From contig CASDXF010000006.1 in the NCBI GenBank assembly GCA_949285075.1, positions 31,240 through 95,239 of the forward strand: a stretch of 64,000 nt of DNA, in the 5' to 3' direction. The translations under genes were made by a program, and so were the position numbers. Below the pieces are notes generated by a model. It saw nothing but the letters and a program-made list of their open reading frames with translations, did not search any database and had not been told where the DNA came from. This stretch comes from an uncultured Bacteroides sp. (GTDB lineage Bacteria; Bacteroidota; Bacteroidia; Bacteroidales; Bacteroidaceae). Below are positions 7,870-18,378 of the stretch, piece by piece; the stretch's first letter is position 1; each line of letters begins with the position of its first letter.

Positions 7870-10800
7870 ATGAGTATGAAGAAAAGATTGTATATTTCGC
7901 TGTTATGCGCGCTCGCCACGGTGGGGGGATACGCGCAGGACTTCCAACCCAGAGGGGAGGCTCAGAACCTGACGGAACGGAAGAACGTCACGGTGGATTA
8001 TTCCACTGGGATATTTCATTATAGCGTGCCTCTGTACACGCTGCGGTCGGGAGCGTACGAGCTGCCCTTGTCGATGGACTATATCGGAAAGGGAGTGCGG
8101 TCGGGCGAACCGCAAGGAATCATAGACTATAACTGGTCGCTCAACATGGGCGGTGTCGTTACCCGCACGATGCGGGGAGGATTTCCGGATGAAGGGACGG
8201 ACGGGCTACCTGAATCCGTCGAGAGACGCTCCACCCCTGTATCAAGACGCGAAGAATGTAGCGCTTCGCCGTCGTGACGGAGAGTGTGACCTCTTCACGG
8301 CCGTGTTCGGCGGACAGAAGGTGGACTTTATCCTGAAGAAAGACGCGGACGGGACAATCCGTGCGGAGCCGTTGGAGAAGACTCACGCCCGGATAGCCTG
8401 TATCGTGTCGCAAGGATACATATCCGGATGGGAGATTACGGACGACAACGGGGATAAATACGTCTATCGGCAGATGGAACTTCATAAAGATGTCCGTCAT
8501 GTCGATGTCTCCACCTCCAATGCCGTGGACGAAAAGTCGTACGTCTCGGCTTGGCACCTGAGCAGTATAGTTCCGTACAACGGCAAGCCCATCGAATTCT
8601 GCTACCTCGACGGCGTACACTCTCCGACCGAGGAGATAACGACGGACAGGGCGGTCAACCAGTGCGACGTCTCCGAGTCGTTCTCTATGACCTATCACTA
8701 CGGGAGGCCTGTCTTGGAGCAGTCTTTCGACTTTGAAAGGTATAACGCGGATTTCGTGTACGACATGGAGGAAGCCCGGTATCACTTGCAGCGCGCTTCG
8801 AGGGAAGAGATACAAAGAGAGGTCGATGCGGAGTTGGAGCAGTTCAAGAAAAGTAGATATGTGGTCACGAATCTCTTACAAAGTGATTATGTCCGGACTA
8901 ATAATTGTATTCTTGGCACGTTGTCCAACATCTCGCTGATGGAGAACGCCTCGTACGGGTTGGAGAGAGGACTGAACGCTTTGGCGAGCACGCTGAGGCG
9001 ACCTCCGTACGGAAACTCTGAGGAAAGTCTCGCCGCCTCTCATTTGGAGAACGCGGCGCGGATAGTGCGCCGTTGCCTGACGGAGCTGAAAAGCGTTACC
9101 GACAAGGAGATTGAGGGAGGAAGCGCCTATACCGTCGTCTCTCCCCTGCCTTACCTGATTATCACCCCGGACAGGATAGTGAAGTTCGGGTACGAAGGCG
9201 GTGATAATGATTATAACCTGTCTAAAGTCAGCCTTTGCGACGGGTACTTGAACGTTATCAGCTCCGTGGCCGTGACGCACAGCGTTTTTTCTTTCTTGGA
9301 CAAGAAAGGGAAGGAAACCTCCCGCCTGAAGTTTGAATACTATGACTCTTCCGATTTTCCGCCGCTGCCCGATAGACTTGTTCCAGACATTTGGGGATAT
9401 CCCAGTGCGAGAAACGCCTCGGGAAAGGAATACGATATTGTCGCCTCCTACCGTTCGCTGAAGAAGGTGTCGTTCGCCGACGGAGGCGAAATGGAGATAA
9501 CTTACGAGAAAAATAAGGTGGGGAACGGGGGCGACAGTGGCGGCATACGGCTGAAGTCCCTGCGCTTTCACGACGGTGAGGGAAGGAAGGATACGGTTTC
9601 GTACGATTACATGAATTCCGGAACAAGCATTTATCCCCGTTGGTTAACGAATGTGCAAGTCAGATATTCGGGATTCAGCGACTACGTGGACTTAGGCCGG
9701 GCTCGTCCGGACGGTCATCCCATCATGAACACGGGGAATAACGGGTTCTGCTATACTGACGTGGCGGAGACCGTGAACGGGAGAGGAAAGACCGTATACA
9801 CCTATCAGGCGTCCTCCGCCGAAGAGTTCTGGAAAAACGGCCTGTTCTTGGGCAAGCGGATTTATGACGATAAAGGGAAGCTGCTCCGCAAAGTCACGTA
9901 CAGGTATGAGGAGCTTTCGCCTTATTCCCTCCAGTTGCAGCAACAGGAGCCTTCTCCCTTCTATATAGACGGAGAGTCTTTAGAAGGCTATTATGAGAGC
10001 CAGACAAACCAGTACATCGACGGAATGGAGCTTTACCGGACAAACGTGGAGCCTCGCTTGTCGCCTACGGGCGTTGATCGTTTCTATACGCTGCGCTATG
10101 GAGGAAAGATGGCGTTGAGTGAGGTGGTTGAATACCGTTCGGACGGCGACACGCCTTATCTCCGGACAGTCTATCACTATGACAATCCCGAGTCGATGTA
10201 TCCCACCCGTGTGGTCCGTACCGGCTCGGACGGAGTCTCTCGCACGGAAGTGCGCAAGCGGGTGATTGACATGGAAGAAGGGGCGGATGCCGCGGTCGAC
10301 CGCATGAGGCAGCGCCATCTGCTCGCTGCCGCGGTGAAAACCGCTACGCTGATAGACGGGAAGTTGGTGAAGGAAGAGGTACGTGTCTACAAGGATGACG
10401 GCTCTTCGGACGTTGGGTCCATCCTGCCCTCCGAAGAGTGGGCGTATATCCCCGAAACGGCGGAAAGCTACGCTCCGTCGGCTAAGGAAGCGGCGCTTTT
10501 TGCCTATGGCAAGGAGAACTACGAGCGGATGGTCACTTATCGCCAGTCCCGCCTTCCCTCGGCGAACATGATTACCGGAAAAAACGGGCGCGTGGAGCGG
10601 GGGAGCGTCGCCTACGATTATTACGGCAGGCCCATACTGACGTGCGAGGCCTACGGAGCCGTGGCGGACGACCCTTACAAGGGAGACAGTAAGCCCGCCG
10701 TCATCTTTCCGGAGGTTAGAAGCGCGCTGAAGGAAGTGAACGACAGGTATAAGTATGAATATTCCGTAGCCTTCAAGGGGATGCAGCAACAGGTGACCGA

Positions 10801-11524
10801 CGGCCGTTTTCTGAGTTATTGCGAATCGACGGAGCAGCGCTACATGATGCTGTTCCTTGACGAATTGCAGAAGAAAGATATGGATCTGCTTTCGTTGAGA
10901 GCGTATTACGACTACCTCTCTCGTGACGAATACGCCCCGGTGAACCGTTTCAAGCAGGAACATCTGCGGCTTTTCACGCTTTATCCCCAGTATGAACCCC
11001 TGACTCCCTTCATCACGAAGGCGGTAGAGCTTATAACATACGGTGACCGCTTCTTTGACTACCTCTATCAGTCGACATACGATTTGCCGTATCCGGCGAA
11101 GCCGAACGGCTGGACCATCACGTGCGTTCCGGAGGCGAACGTCGGCGCGCTGAGACTGTATGAGGTGGACAATCCCGGTGAATCCCCGTCCGTTATCATC
11201 ACTCACGCGGGCGGCGAGACCACCCTCAAGCTCCAACCGCTCTCCAAGTCGAGAGTGAAGGTGTACGAGATAGACCTGAGCGCGTATGAGGACGTGACGT
11301 CCGTCACGGCGGGTACGTTCGAGTTCTATGAGGCGATAGTGCCCTCGGGGGCTTCCTTCCAAGCTACCTCCTATAACACGGACGGTACGGTGCGCTGCCG
11401 GTTCGACGAGTCGGGCAACGCCGAATTCTACACGTACGACGACGCCGGACGGGTCATCCGGGTGGAAGACCAGTATGGCAGCGTCCTGAAGGAGTACGAA
11501 TATAACCGAGTCATTAACAACTAA
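7870..11524 (+). pseudogene. RHS/YD-repeat partner protein, frameshifted near the N-terminus
   Basis: Start at 7870 gives a signal peptide (MSMKKRLYISLL..., cleavage after GGYAQ). The first frame runs to about GGFPDEGT, then the protein continues in the next frame at TGYLNPSRDAPP. Two tandem ACGG units at 8197-8204 explain the break: with one unit the frame reads DEGTGYLNP without interruption. The full product would be about 1,217 residues, mostly beta-rich and lacking the RHS core motif; it ends with YD-type repeats (EFYTYDDAGRVIRVED, KEYEYNRV). It is followed 17 bases later by the core-bearing RHS gene. Probably the N-terminal shell partner of a two-protein RHS system. As written, the reading frame stops at 8277. 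Confidence 0.75.
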
Positions 11525-11541
11525 TCAATAACCGAACAATC

Positions 11542-14500
11542 ATGAAACAATCGAAACGAATATTAGCGGTGGCCGCTTTACTGGCCGCCTCGCTTCTCGC
11601 GCAAGGGCAGAACGGCTATACCCGGAGCCGTAACTATACGGTGGAGAAAACCTACACGGACACGGCCGCCCAAGCGAAATCTTTCAGCGACGTAGTCTAT
11701 ACCGACGGCTTTGGCCGACGGTTGCAGGAGATACAGGTGAACGGCGGCCCCTCCGGAAACTCCGACCTTGTGACGGCGTACCGCTACGGCACGCTCGGGC
11801 AAGTGGAGGAGGAATACCTACCTTATTCCAAATCGGGCAACGGCGGGGCGTTCGACCCGGATATGTATCTGTCCGGCCGGTACGCCGTCTACGGGACGGA
11901 AGAACAGGCGTACGCCTTCTCGCGTACGGAATATGAACACAGCCCGTTGGCGCGCGTCGCCCTGCGGACCGGAGCGGGCAAGGCGTGGCACACGGGCGGC
12001 AAGGGCGTCCGTACCGATTACGGCGTGAACGGGGCGAATGAGGTAAGGCGGTATAGAGTGGCCGCCGACGGCACGTTGTCCGCGTCGGGATATTACGAGG
12101 CGGGAACACTGGACAGGGAAACCGTGACCGACGAGGACGGACACCGCACGTCCACCTACACCGACTCGTACGGGCGCGAGACGCTTTCCGTGGCTTTCGA
12201 CGGTGACGAGCGCTTGGAAACCTATTATGTGTACGACGACCTCGACCGCCTGCGCTACGTGCTTCCTCCAGAGGCTTCCAACCGCCTTTCGACGAAGGAA
12301 GGAACCGCTGACGAGGAGACGCTGAAGAGCCTTGCCTACGCCTACGACTACGACAGGCTCGACCGCGTGACGATGAAGCGACTTCCGGGCTGCGAGCCGG
12401 TCTATATGGTGTACGACAAGCGTGGACGGATGGCGTTGAGTCAGGACGGGGCGCAGCGTTCCTCCAACCCGGGGAAGTGGAGCTACTTTGTTCATGACGG
12501 CAACGACCGTGTGGTGGAGAACGGGGAGCTTCTGCTGTCCCCCTCCCTGACTCGCGAGCAACTGGAGGAAGCGGCTTGGAACTCGGAAGAGTATCTTCCG
12601 TCGGGCGAGCGTACCCCGTTGCGATACGCCGCGTATGACGGTTACGGGAGCGTGGAGGAGTTGACCCTTCACCCCTTCTCGCCCGTCGAGGGCTACGACC
12701 GCGGCTACAGCGTTTCCCCCTCGGGTCAGGTGACGGCCGTGAAGTCCCGCCTGTTGGGAACGGACGACTGGACGACCTCGACCGTCTACTACGACGGGTA
12801 CGGCCGTCCCATACAGACCGTTACGGCGTATCCGGGGAAAGGGATGACCCGCGTCAGCTCCTTCTACGACCTTTCGGGCAACGAGCTGAAGCGTCAGGAA
12901 ACGTTCGGCGGCAACACGCTTGAGACGTTCCGCATCTATGATGTCCGCGGACGCTTGCAGGCGAAAGCCGATCGTTGGAACGAGAATACTCTGAGCGTTC
13001 AGATTTATACTTACGATTCCGTGGGTCGTCTGATAGGTAAATGGTATAACGGCAAGCAGAGCGAGACGCTTTCGTACAACGTCCGCGGATGGCTGACGGG
13101 GATTGAAAGTCCCGTCTTCTCCCAACGGCTGCGCTACGCGGACGGCGACACGCCCCGCTACAACGGGAACGTCAGCGCCATGTCGTGGAAAGCCGGAGGG
13201 GAGCAGACCGAGCGTGGATACAGGTTTACCTACGACGGGCTGAACCGCCTGACGGCGGCCGCCTATGGCGAAGGCCCCTCCCTGTCGGCCAACGCGGACC
13301 GCTTCACGGAGCGGGTTACGGGGTACGACAAGATGGGGAACATTCTCGGCCTGAAGCGCTATGGGCAGACAGGAACCTCCTCGTACGGGCTGACGGACGA
13401 CCTGACCCTGACCTACGACGGCAATCGGCTGCTGTCCGTCAGCGACAAGGCCGCGAGCGGCGTGTACGGCAGCGGAATGGAGTTTAAGGACGGCGCAAGT
13501 GCGGCCGTAGAGTACGAATACGACAAAAACGGCAACCTGACTAAAGATTTGAATCGGAATATTTCTGATATTGAATATAATTGCTTAAATTTACCGAGTC
13601 AAGTAACGTTCGCCGACGGAAGCTCGATAGCGTATGTCTATACGGCTGACGGGGTGAAGCTCCGCGCGTCGCGTACCGTCAACGGTACGACCACGACGAC
13701 GGATTACTGTGGCAATGCGGTCTATGAGAACGGCGAGCTGGTCAGGGTACTGACGGGCGAGGGTTACCTTTCCGCCCGCGACTCCAAGTTCCGCTACTTC
13801 CTTTGCGACCATCAGGGCAACACGCGCGCCGTTCTTTCCGAGGACGGCGACACGGAGGAGGTAAGCCACTACTATCCGTTCGGCGGGCTGCTTTTCTCCA
13901 CGGGGAGCGTTCAGCCGTACAAGTACAACGGGAAGGAACTGGACACGACGCACGGGCTGAACTGGTACGACTATGGCGCGAGACACTATGACCCCACGAT
14001 AGGGCGTTGGCACGTGGCGGATCCGATGGCGGAGAAGTACTACGGTATTAGCCCGTATAGCTATTGTGAAAGTAACCCGGTGAACTTGATTGATCCGACG
14101 GGAGAGTTGGCTAGTCCTATCTATGACCTTAATGGGAAGTTATTGGGGACGGAAGATGACGGGTTGCAAGGAGATCCTATTATTATGGACGCTATACATT
14201 TTAGGCAGGGAATGCCGCATGAGGAGGCGTTAAGTCATGCGTTGGATATTGAGGATATGACGAGTGATATAGCCCGTATTTTATTTGACCTAAGTGTGAG
14301 GAATTTACCGAATAGGCCTGATTATGACGGATATCTTACTTTGGAGGAAGCGAATGAATGGTATCGTATGGGAAATGGGATGCCTTTATATGTAGATGTT
14401 TCAAAGATTGATTTGTCTCCATTGACAATAGAAGATTTGTCTTTGGATAGGATAGTATATTATAATTATCTGCATCCATCTCATCCAAATATAAAAACAG

Positions 14501-14760
14501 GATTAGTATATGGAACATTGGGTATAACTTTATTAGACAAGATGGGACATGTTAAAATAGGTGGAAAGAATGGACTTATTGATGTCTATGATTTTGACTA
14601 TCAAGAAGGTCGGACGTTTCGTAACTTTGCTACAAAAGTTGGACGGATTTGGGCTGGTAAAGGTATTAAATATAGCATTTTTGGTTATGGGGTAGGAAAA
14701 GTAGAAAAAGTAAACAATGCAGTTTATAGGCCTTTTAGTACTAGAAGATGGTTTTTATGA
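11542..14760 (+). CDS. DUF6443/RHS-repeat protein with variable C-terminal toxin-like domain
   Basis: 1,072 residues. A signal peptide (MKQSKRILAVAAL..., ending AQGQ) is followed by a DUF6443-like N-terminal domain (about 25-170), many YD repeats, and the RHS-associated core (about 755-855: DHQGNTRAVL, YYPFGG, YKYNGKELD, GLNWYDYGARHYDP, IGRW, DPTGE). After DPTGE (base about 14,100) base composition drops sharply to AT rich, and about 215 residues follow (LASPIYDLNG... to ...TRRWFL) that form the variable tip. I recall similar ASPIYD-type tips in Bacteroidales RHS proteins but know no activity. By analogy with RHS systems the repeats encapsulate the tip and the core self-cleaves. Immunity-like genes follow at once. 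Confidence 0.85.
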   Translation: MKQSKRILAVAALLAASLLAQGQNGYTRSRNYTVEKTYTDTAAQAKSFSDVVYTDGFGRRLQEIQVNGGPSGNSDLVTAYRYGTLGQVEEEYLPYSKSGNGGAFDPDMYLSGRYAVYGTEEQAYAFSRTEYEHSPLARVALRTGAGKAWHTGGKGVRTDYGVNGANEVRRYRVAADGTLSASGYYEAGTLDRETVTDEDGHRTSTYTDSYGRETLSVAFDGDERLETYYVYDDLDRLRYVLPPEASNRLSTKEGTADEETLKSLAYAYDYDRLDRVTMKRLPGCEPVYMVYDKRGRMALSQDGAQRSSNPGKWSYFVHDGNDRVVENGELLLSPSLTREQLEEAAWNSEEYLPSGERTPLRYAAYDGYGSVEELTLHPFSPVEGYDRGYSVSPSGQVTAVKSRLLGTDDWTTSTVYYDGYGRPIQTVTAYPGKGMTRVSSFYDLSGNELKRQETFGGNTLETFRIYDVRGRLQAKADRWNENTLSVQIYTYDSVGRLIGKWYNGKQSETLSYNVRGWLTGIESPVFSQRLRYADGDTPRYNGNVSAMSWKAGGEQTERGYRFTYDGLNRLTAAAYGEGPSLSANADRFTERVTGYDKMGNILGLKRYGQTGTSSYGLTDDLTLTYDGNRLLSVSDKAASGVYGSGMEFKDGASAAVEYEYDKNGNLTKDLNRNISDIEYNCLNLPSQVTFADGSSIAYVYTADGVKLRASRTVNGTTTTTDYCGNAVYENGELVRVLTGEGYLSARDSKFRYFLCDHQGNTRAVLSEDGDTEEVSHYYPFGGLLFSTGSVQPYKYNGKELDTTHGLNWYDYGARHYDPTIGRWHVADPMAEKYYGISPYSYCESNPVNLIDPTGELASPIYDLNGKLLGTEDDGLQGDPIIMDAIHFRQGMPHEEALSHALDIEDMTSDIARILFDLSVRNLPNRPDYDGYLTLEEANEWYRMGNGMPLYVDVSKIDLSPLTIEDLSLDRIVYYNYLHPSHPNIKTGLVYGTLGITLLDKMGHVKIGGKNGLIDVYDFDYQEGRTFRNFATKVGRIWAGKGIKYSIFGYGVGKVEKVNNAVYRPFSTRRWFL

Positions 14761-14775
14761 ATTAAGAATGAATAT

Positions 14776-15291
14776 ATGACTAAAAAAATAACAATTTTAT
14801 TATCTACCATTATCATTAGTGGCTTGATTTATTATACCTTTTTTTACTATAATGAGAAGAATAATAAAGAAATAGCTCTGATATTAGGAATAGAAGAAGC
14901 GTCTATAATTTCTGTAGATTATTCATACGACCCTATTGCTTTATGCGACTATGATATAATGGAAGTGTACTATTTGTCCAGTTCAACTATTAGTCGTTTT
15001 GTTACCAATTCATCGTTTAAGTTATATGATGAACCTTATGAAAACCCAGAATGGTTAAAAGAAAATTGGCATACAAGTCCTATTGATAAAATTGCATGGA
15101 AGGAAATATGTGACTCTGCTTTTGCTATTAGAGCGAATAGTAAAAAACGTACTTTATGGAGTTCTGAAATAGTGAAACTGCTTTCATCCGATAATGCTTA
15201 TTTTGCGTTTTATTCAACAGATGGGGCGATAGCATTCTATGTGTTAGACCTTATCAATCGAAAATTGTATATTACATATATAGATATGTAA
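14776..15291 (+). CDS. Putative immunity protein, membrane-anchored
   Basis: 171 residues, starting 13 bases after the RHS stop. One N-terminal hydrophobic helix (ILLSTIIISGLIYYTFFYY) followed by a soluble domain that probably faces the periplasm. AT-rich codon use like the toxin tip just upstream. No family recognised. Position directly behind the toxin-like tip, small size and matching composition make it the best candidate for the cognate immunity protein. Confidence 0.55.
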   Translation: MTKKITILLSTIIISGLIYYTFFYYNEKNNKEIALILGIEEASIISVDYSYDPIALCDYDIMEVYYLSSSTISRFVTNSSFKLYDEPYENPEWLKENWHTSPIDKIAWKEICDSAFAIRANSKKRTLWSSEIVKLLSSDNAYFAFYSTDGAIAFYVLDLINRKLYITYIDM

Positions 15292-15323
15292 CGTGTTTTC
15301 ATGTGAATATAATTAAAAATATG

Positions 15324-15344
15324 GGGGTGCTTTTTGACACACCT
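15324..15344 (+). repeat. Intercistronic motif, copy 1
   Basis: GGGTGCTTTTTGACACACCT with one more G in front; an exact second copy lies at 18379-18399. Each copy sits 18-33 bases after the stop of an immunity-like gene. The ends can pair (GGTG with CACC). Confidence 0.6.
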
Positions 15345-15373
15345 CCAATTAATTATAAAAAAAACGATTAATT

Positions 15374-15814
15374 ATGGATATCTCACAATTATTGCAATAT
15401 TCGGTCGGTTCTAAAGTTTTTTATAGCCGTACAGGTGGTGGCGCTAGCTCCATTTGGCTGATTCAATTTGAGAACACGGCTAGCTTATGGATAAATTGCT
15501 CATGGCGGATAGAGCATAAAGGTTATGTATTAGCGACGGAAAATGATGATGCGACAGCTGTGACGGGGAGGATGGCCAAAAGTGTCAAAAGGTTAGAAGG
15601 ATGCAGGCTACTTGGTTATGAATTGTCTCCTCAAAATGATCTGATTCTTTTTTTCGAGAAAGGATATTGCTGTCGAGTATTTACAAATATATCTTCTTTT
15701 GAAGGGAAAGATGAGAAAAAGAATATGAAAAATTGGGAGTATTGTATCGAGGATTTGGATGTTTGTGTATGCGCTACTAACCATTTTCATATTATTAAAG
15801 AAAAATATAGTTAG
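15374..15814 (+). CDS. DUF6188-like putative immunity protein 1
   Basis: 146 residues, soluble, starting MDISQLLQYS. Shares a plan with the next gene: N-terminal WLIQFENTASLWINCSWRI, a middle LEGCRLLGYELSPQNDLIL, then FFEKGYCCRVFTN and a final W/I..L..C segment. The G-x-x-L-x-L-x-F-E-x-G-x-x-x-x-x-F pattern resembles DUF6188-type immunity proteins. The next gene starts two bases after its stop, so they are co-transcribed. Probably protects against an RHS tip not necessarily present here. Confidence 0.55.
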   Translation: MDISQLLQYSVGSKVFYSRTGGGASSIWLIQFENTASLWINCSWRIEHKGYVLATENDDATAVTGRMAKSVKRLEGCRLLGYELSPQNDLILFFEKGYCCRVFTNISSFEGKDEKKNMKNWEYCIEDLDVCVCATNHFHIIKEKYS

Positions 15815-15816
15815 CG

Positions 15817-16272
15817 ATGGATGCGTTCAACTTATTATCATACCTTTTCCATGTGAAAGTAAAGTGCTGCGATATAGGAGACATTGTACCGTCTATTTTA
15901 GGGATAAACATGGAAGATGGAAACTGTTTGGTGGTATTCAGCGCATGGCGTTTGGAGCGGGATAATGTAGTGTTGTTGATGAGTACGGATGCGGATGAGA
16001 TAGGGAGGGATATTTTTGAGGATAAATTGAAAATACTTGATGGAAAAAAGATAATCAATGCTGATGTCTCGTCACAATTTGACTTGAAAATATTCTTTGA
16101 AGAAGGGTATTCCATCAGAACGTTCAGTAATATTTCTTACTTTCAGACAGAAAACGGAGGCGATTGGGATGCGAATTGGCGTTTGGCTATATCGAAATGT
16201 AATATACTTGCTTGTGCGACAAATGATTTTCAATTTAAAATAGAGAAATATGGCTTTAACAAAATCAGATGA
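15817..16272 (+). CDS. DUF6188-like putative immunity protein 2
   Basis: 151 residues, a diverged paralogue of the preceding protein: CLVVFSAWRLERDNVVLL, LDGKKIINADVSSQFDLKI, FFEEGYSIRTFSNISYF, then NWRLAISKCNILACAT. The two share the same order of motifs at low identity, as expected of immunity genes accumulated next to an RHS locus. AT rich, no signal peptide, so it is expected to act in the cytoplasm. Confidence 0.55.
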   Translation: MDAFNLLSYLFHVKVKCCDIGDIVPSILGINMEDGNCLVVFSAWRLERDNVVLLMSTDADEIGRDIFEDKLKILDGKKIINADVSSQFDLKIFFEEGYSIRTFSNISYFQTENGGDWDANWRLAISKCNILACATNDFQFKIEKYGFNKIR

Positions 16273-16355
16273 AAGTGCTTTTACGGTTTGATATTTAATC
16301 TTTTATCCTTAAAGTTCGGTAAAAGGGAAGTTTTTTTCGATTTAGAAATAAGATT

Positions 16356-16808
16356 ATGGTAGCGAAATTAAATTTTGAATTTTTTCTTGTAGGAGACCCG
16401 TGGGAATCTCCGGAGGAGCTTACGGACATTCTGCAAATTACCCCTACTACTGTACGTCATAGGGGGGAGAAAGTTATGAGAACTGAAGGAATGGAGTTAC
16501 ATTCATTTACAGCAAAGAATACGTACTGGGAGTTTGAGAGCGAGGATGTTTTAGGATTAGATTTGGACGAGCTGACAAGGCAAATATTGGACTTGTTCGC
16601 TCCTAAAGTTCAATTGATAAAAGAATATCTGTCCCAACATCCTCAGTTAAGAGCGAGATTGTGTATTATAACGTATTCTACTCAACAGAGCTTTCCCGGT
16701 TTGTATCTGAGTCCGGAGCTGATTTCGTTCTTGGGTGAAATAAACGCCGATATAGACTTTGATACTTATATTGAGAAAGGTCTGAAATATAGATTAGAGA
16801 CGAAGTAG
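16356..16808 (+). CDS. DUF4279-like putative immunity protein
   Basis: 150 residues starting MVAKLNFEFFLVGD. The start (F-x-x-x-G-D..sPEELTDIL.ItPT), the central TYWEFESEDV and the C-terminal FPGLYLSPELISFL match the DUF4279 pattern, a family often found beside polymorphic toxins. It lies in the immunity array between two RHS tips, followed by a terminator at 16823. No signal peptide. Which toxin it would counter is unknown. Confidence 0.6.
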   Translation: MVAKLNFEFFLVGDPWESPEELTDILQITPTTVRHRGEKVMRTEGMELHSFTAKNTYWEFESEDVLGLDLDELTRQILDLFAPKVQLIKEYLSQHPQLRARLCIITYSTQQSFPGLYLSPELISFLGEINADIDFDTYIEKGLKYRLETK

Positions 16809-16822
16809 GATAAAGCGGTAAT

Positions 16823-16870
16823 AGAGACCTGACGCATGGTTCCTGAAGGGAATTATTGTGTCAGGTCTCT
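16823..16870 (+). terminator. Hairpin terminator after the DUF4279 gene
   Basis: An 11-bp stem (AGAGACCTGAC at 16823-16833 with GTCAGGTCTCT at 16860-16870), loop of 26 bases, followed by TTTGCG. It closes the first immunity array. Confidence 0.55.
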
Positions 16871-16924
16871 TTTGCGTTTCGCAGAGGAGCCTCGCCTACG
16901 CTTACGGGTAGGCCGTGAACGGTT

Positions 16925-17880
16925 TTGAACTGGAAAATTTCTGATATTGAATATAATTGCTTAAATTTACCGAGTCAAGTAACGTTCGGCGACGGAAGCT
17001 CGATAGCGTACGTCTATACGGCTGACGGGGTGAAGCTCCGCGCGTCGCATACCGTCAACGGTACGACTACGACGACGGATTACTGTGGCAACGCGGTCTA
17101 TGAGAGCGGCGAGCTGAGGATGCTCCTGAACGAGGCGGGCTACGTCAGCTTCCCCGACAGGAAGTTCCACTTCTACATCAAGGACCATCAGGGAAATGTA
17201 CGTGTAGTGGCAGATGCCGAGGGTAATGTGGAAGAGGTGAACGACTACTATCCCTTCGGAGGGCTGATGTCGAGCGCCACGGCCAACGGCTTCCAACCGT
17301 ACAAGTACAACGGGAAGGAGCTCGACCGCGAGGCGGGACTTACGGGGCGAGGTTCTATGACCCGGCGATAGGACGGTTTACGACGAATGACCGGTTTGCG
17401 GAGAAATATTACGGAATGTCGCCGTATCAGTATGGAGCGAATAATCCGATACTGAATGTAGATGTGAATGGAGATAGCATAAGAATTTTGCCTAATCCAA
17501 ATGGGTTTATAGAAGGGATAACCTATAAGTTCGGAATAGAAACGGAATATCAAAAAAGAGTGAAAGCAGATCTTCAACAATTTAAAAAAGATGATCCTAT
17601 GATTGCGGACATAATCACACATTTAGAGAAAAGCGAGCAAATTCATGACATTACAATGCCACCGGAGGGTAGTACTTATGGAAATGCGACAAAAATTAGT
17701 GGACAAAAGGCTAATTCTAACATTCATAAGGGAATATATGATTCAGAAAAAGTGGAAATTGGAGTGGAAAAAGGTGAGATTCGCACCATTAACGTAGAGA
17801 ATAAAGTTAGAATAAAAACAAATGATAAAAAAAGAACGAGCTATGGTAAACAAAAAATACCTAAACGCTATCTTTGGTAG
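16925..17880 (+). pseudogene. Displaced RHS core plus second C-terminal tip
   Basis: The first 180 bases (from 16937) repeat 13561-13740 of the intact RHS gene at about 97 percent identity, then the core continues (KDHQGNVRV, DYYPFGGLM, PYKYNGKELD). At 17340 the frame breaks: GLTWYDYGARFYDP is expected but the WYDYG codons are missing, consistent with a 13-base loss between TACG repeats. The frame resumes at GRFTTNDRFAEKYYGMSPY and runs to a new tip (IRILPNPNGFIEGITYKFG...). The tip shows no zinc-binding HExxH and stops where the next gene begins, so it may be truncated. No start codon or signal peptide: an orphan tip that could be recombined into the main gene. Confidence 0.8.
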
Positions 17881-18361
17881 TGTGCTGATATTTTGTATAG
17901 GAATAATGTTCTTTTGGGGATGCACACAAAAAGAAAAAATTTCTTATGAAGAGGATAATATTTTCGCAACTGGCGGCATGCCCTTTAAAGTATGTAATGT
18001 AATGTATCATGATACAATATATCAAGTGCTTACAGAATTTGTGTGGAATCCTAAAGGACTTGGACTTAGAAGTGTCAAGAAAACCGAAGTCATTACGGTA
18101 GACAGCTTAACCTTTGTCAAGTTGAAGGAGGGTATTGTTCGCCCACAAAGACATATGGATCTGATACTTATGAAAGATACCCAAACCTTACTCGGATTGT
18201 TCTTTAACGAACATACAGCTCTTGATAAACTACGGTTATCTGATGATGAAGAAAAGTATTTGATATACACGCTATTGTGTAGAGGTGTTGTCATTTATAA
18301 AAATTGCGAATCGGGATACTTGCATTACGATCCGAGATCTGTAGCTAACGTATCCGAATAA
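17843..18361 (+). CDS. Putative lipoprotein, immunity candidate for the second tip
   Basis: 172 residues from MVNKKYLN; the longer start at 17822 is less likely because it puts charged residues ahead of the signal. A hydrophobic signal (FGSVLIFCIGIMFFWGC) ends in a lipobox-like FWGC, so the mature protein should be lipid-anchored in the envelope. No family recognised. It overlaps the end of the orphan tip and shares its low GC, the arrangement expected of a cognate immunity gene that moved with its toxin. Confidence 0.55.
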   Translation: MVNKKYLNAIFGSVLIFCIGIMFFWGCTQKEKISYEEDNIFATGGMPFKVCNVMYHDTIYQVLTEFVWNPKGLGLRSVKKTEVITVDSLTFVKLKEGIVRPQRHMDLILMKDTQTLLGLFFNEHTALDKLRLSDDEEKYLIYTLLCRGVVIYKNCESGYLHYDPRSVANVSE

Positions 18362-18378
18362 ATAACGGATTGCACTAT

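Noticed and set aside
17416-17880. Independent small gene MSPYQYGANNP
   Set aside because: It is the in-frame continuation of the displaced RHS core (IGRFTTNDRFAEKYYGMSPYQYG); the internal ATG is part of the core motif.
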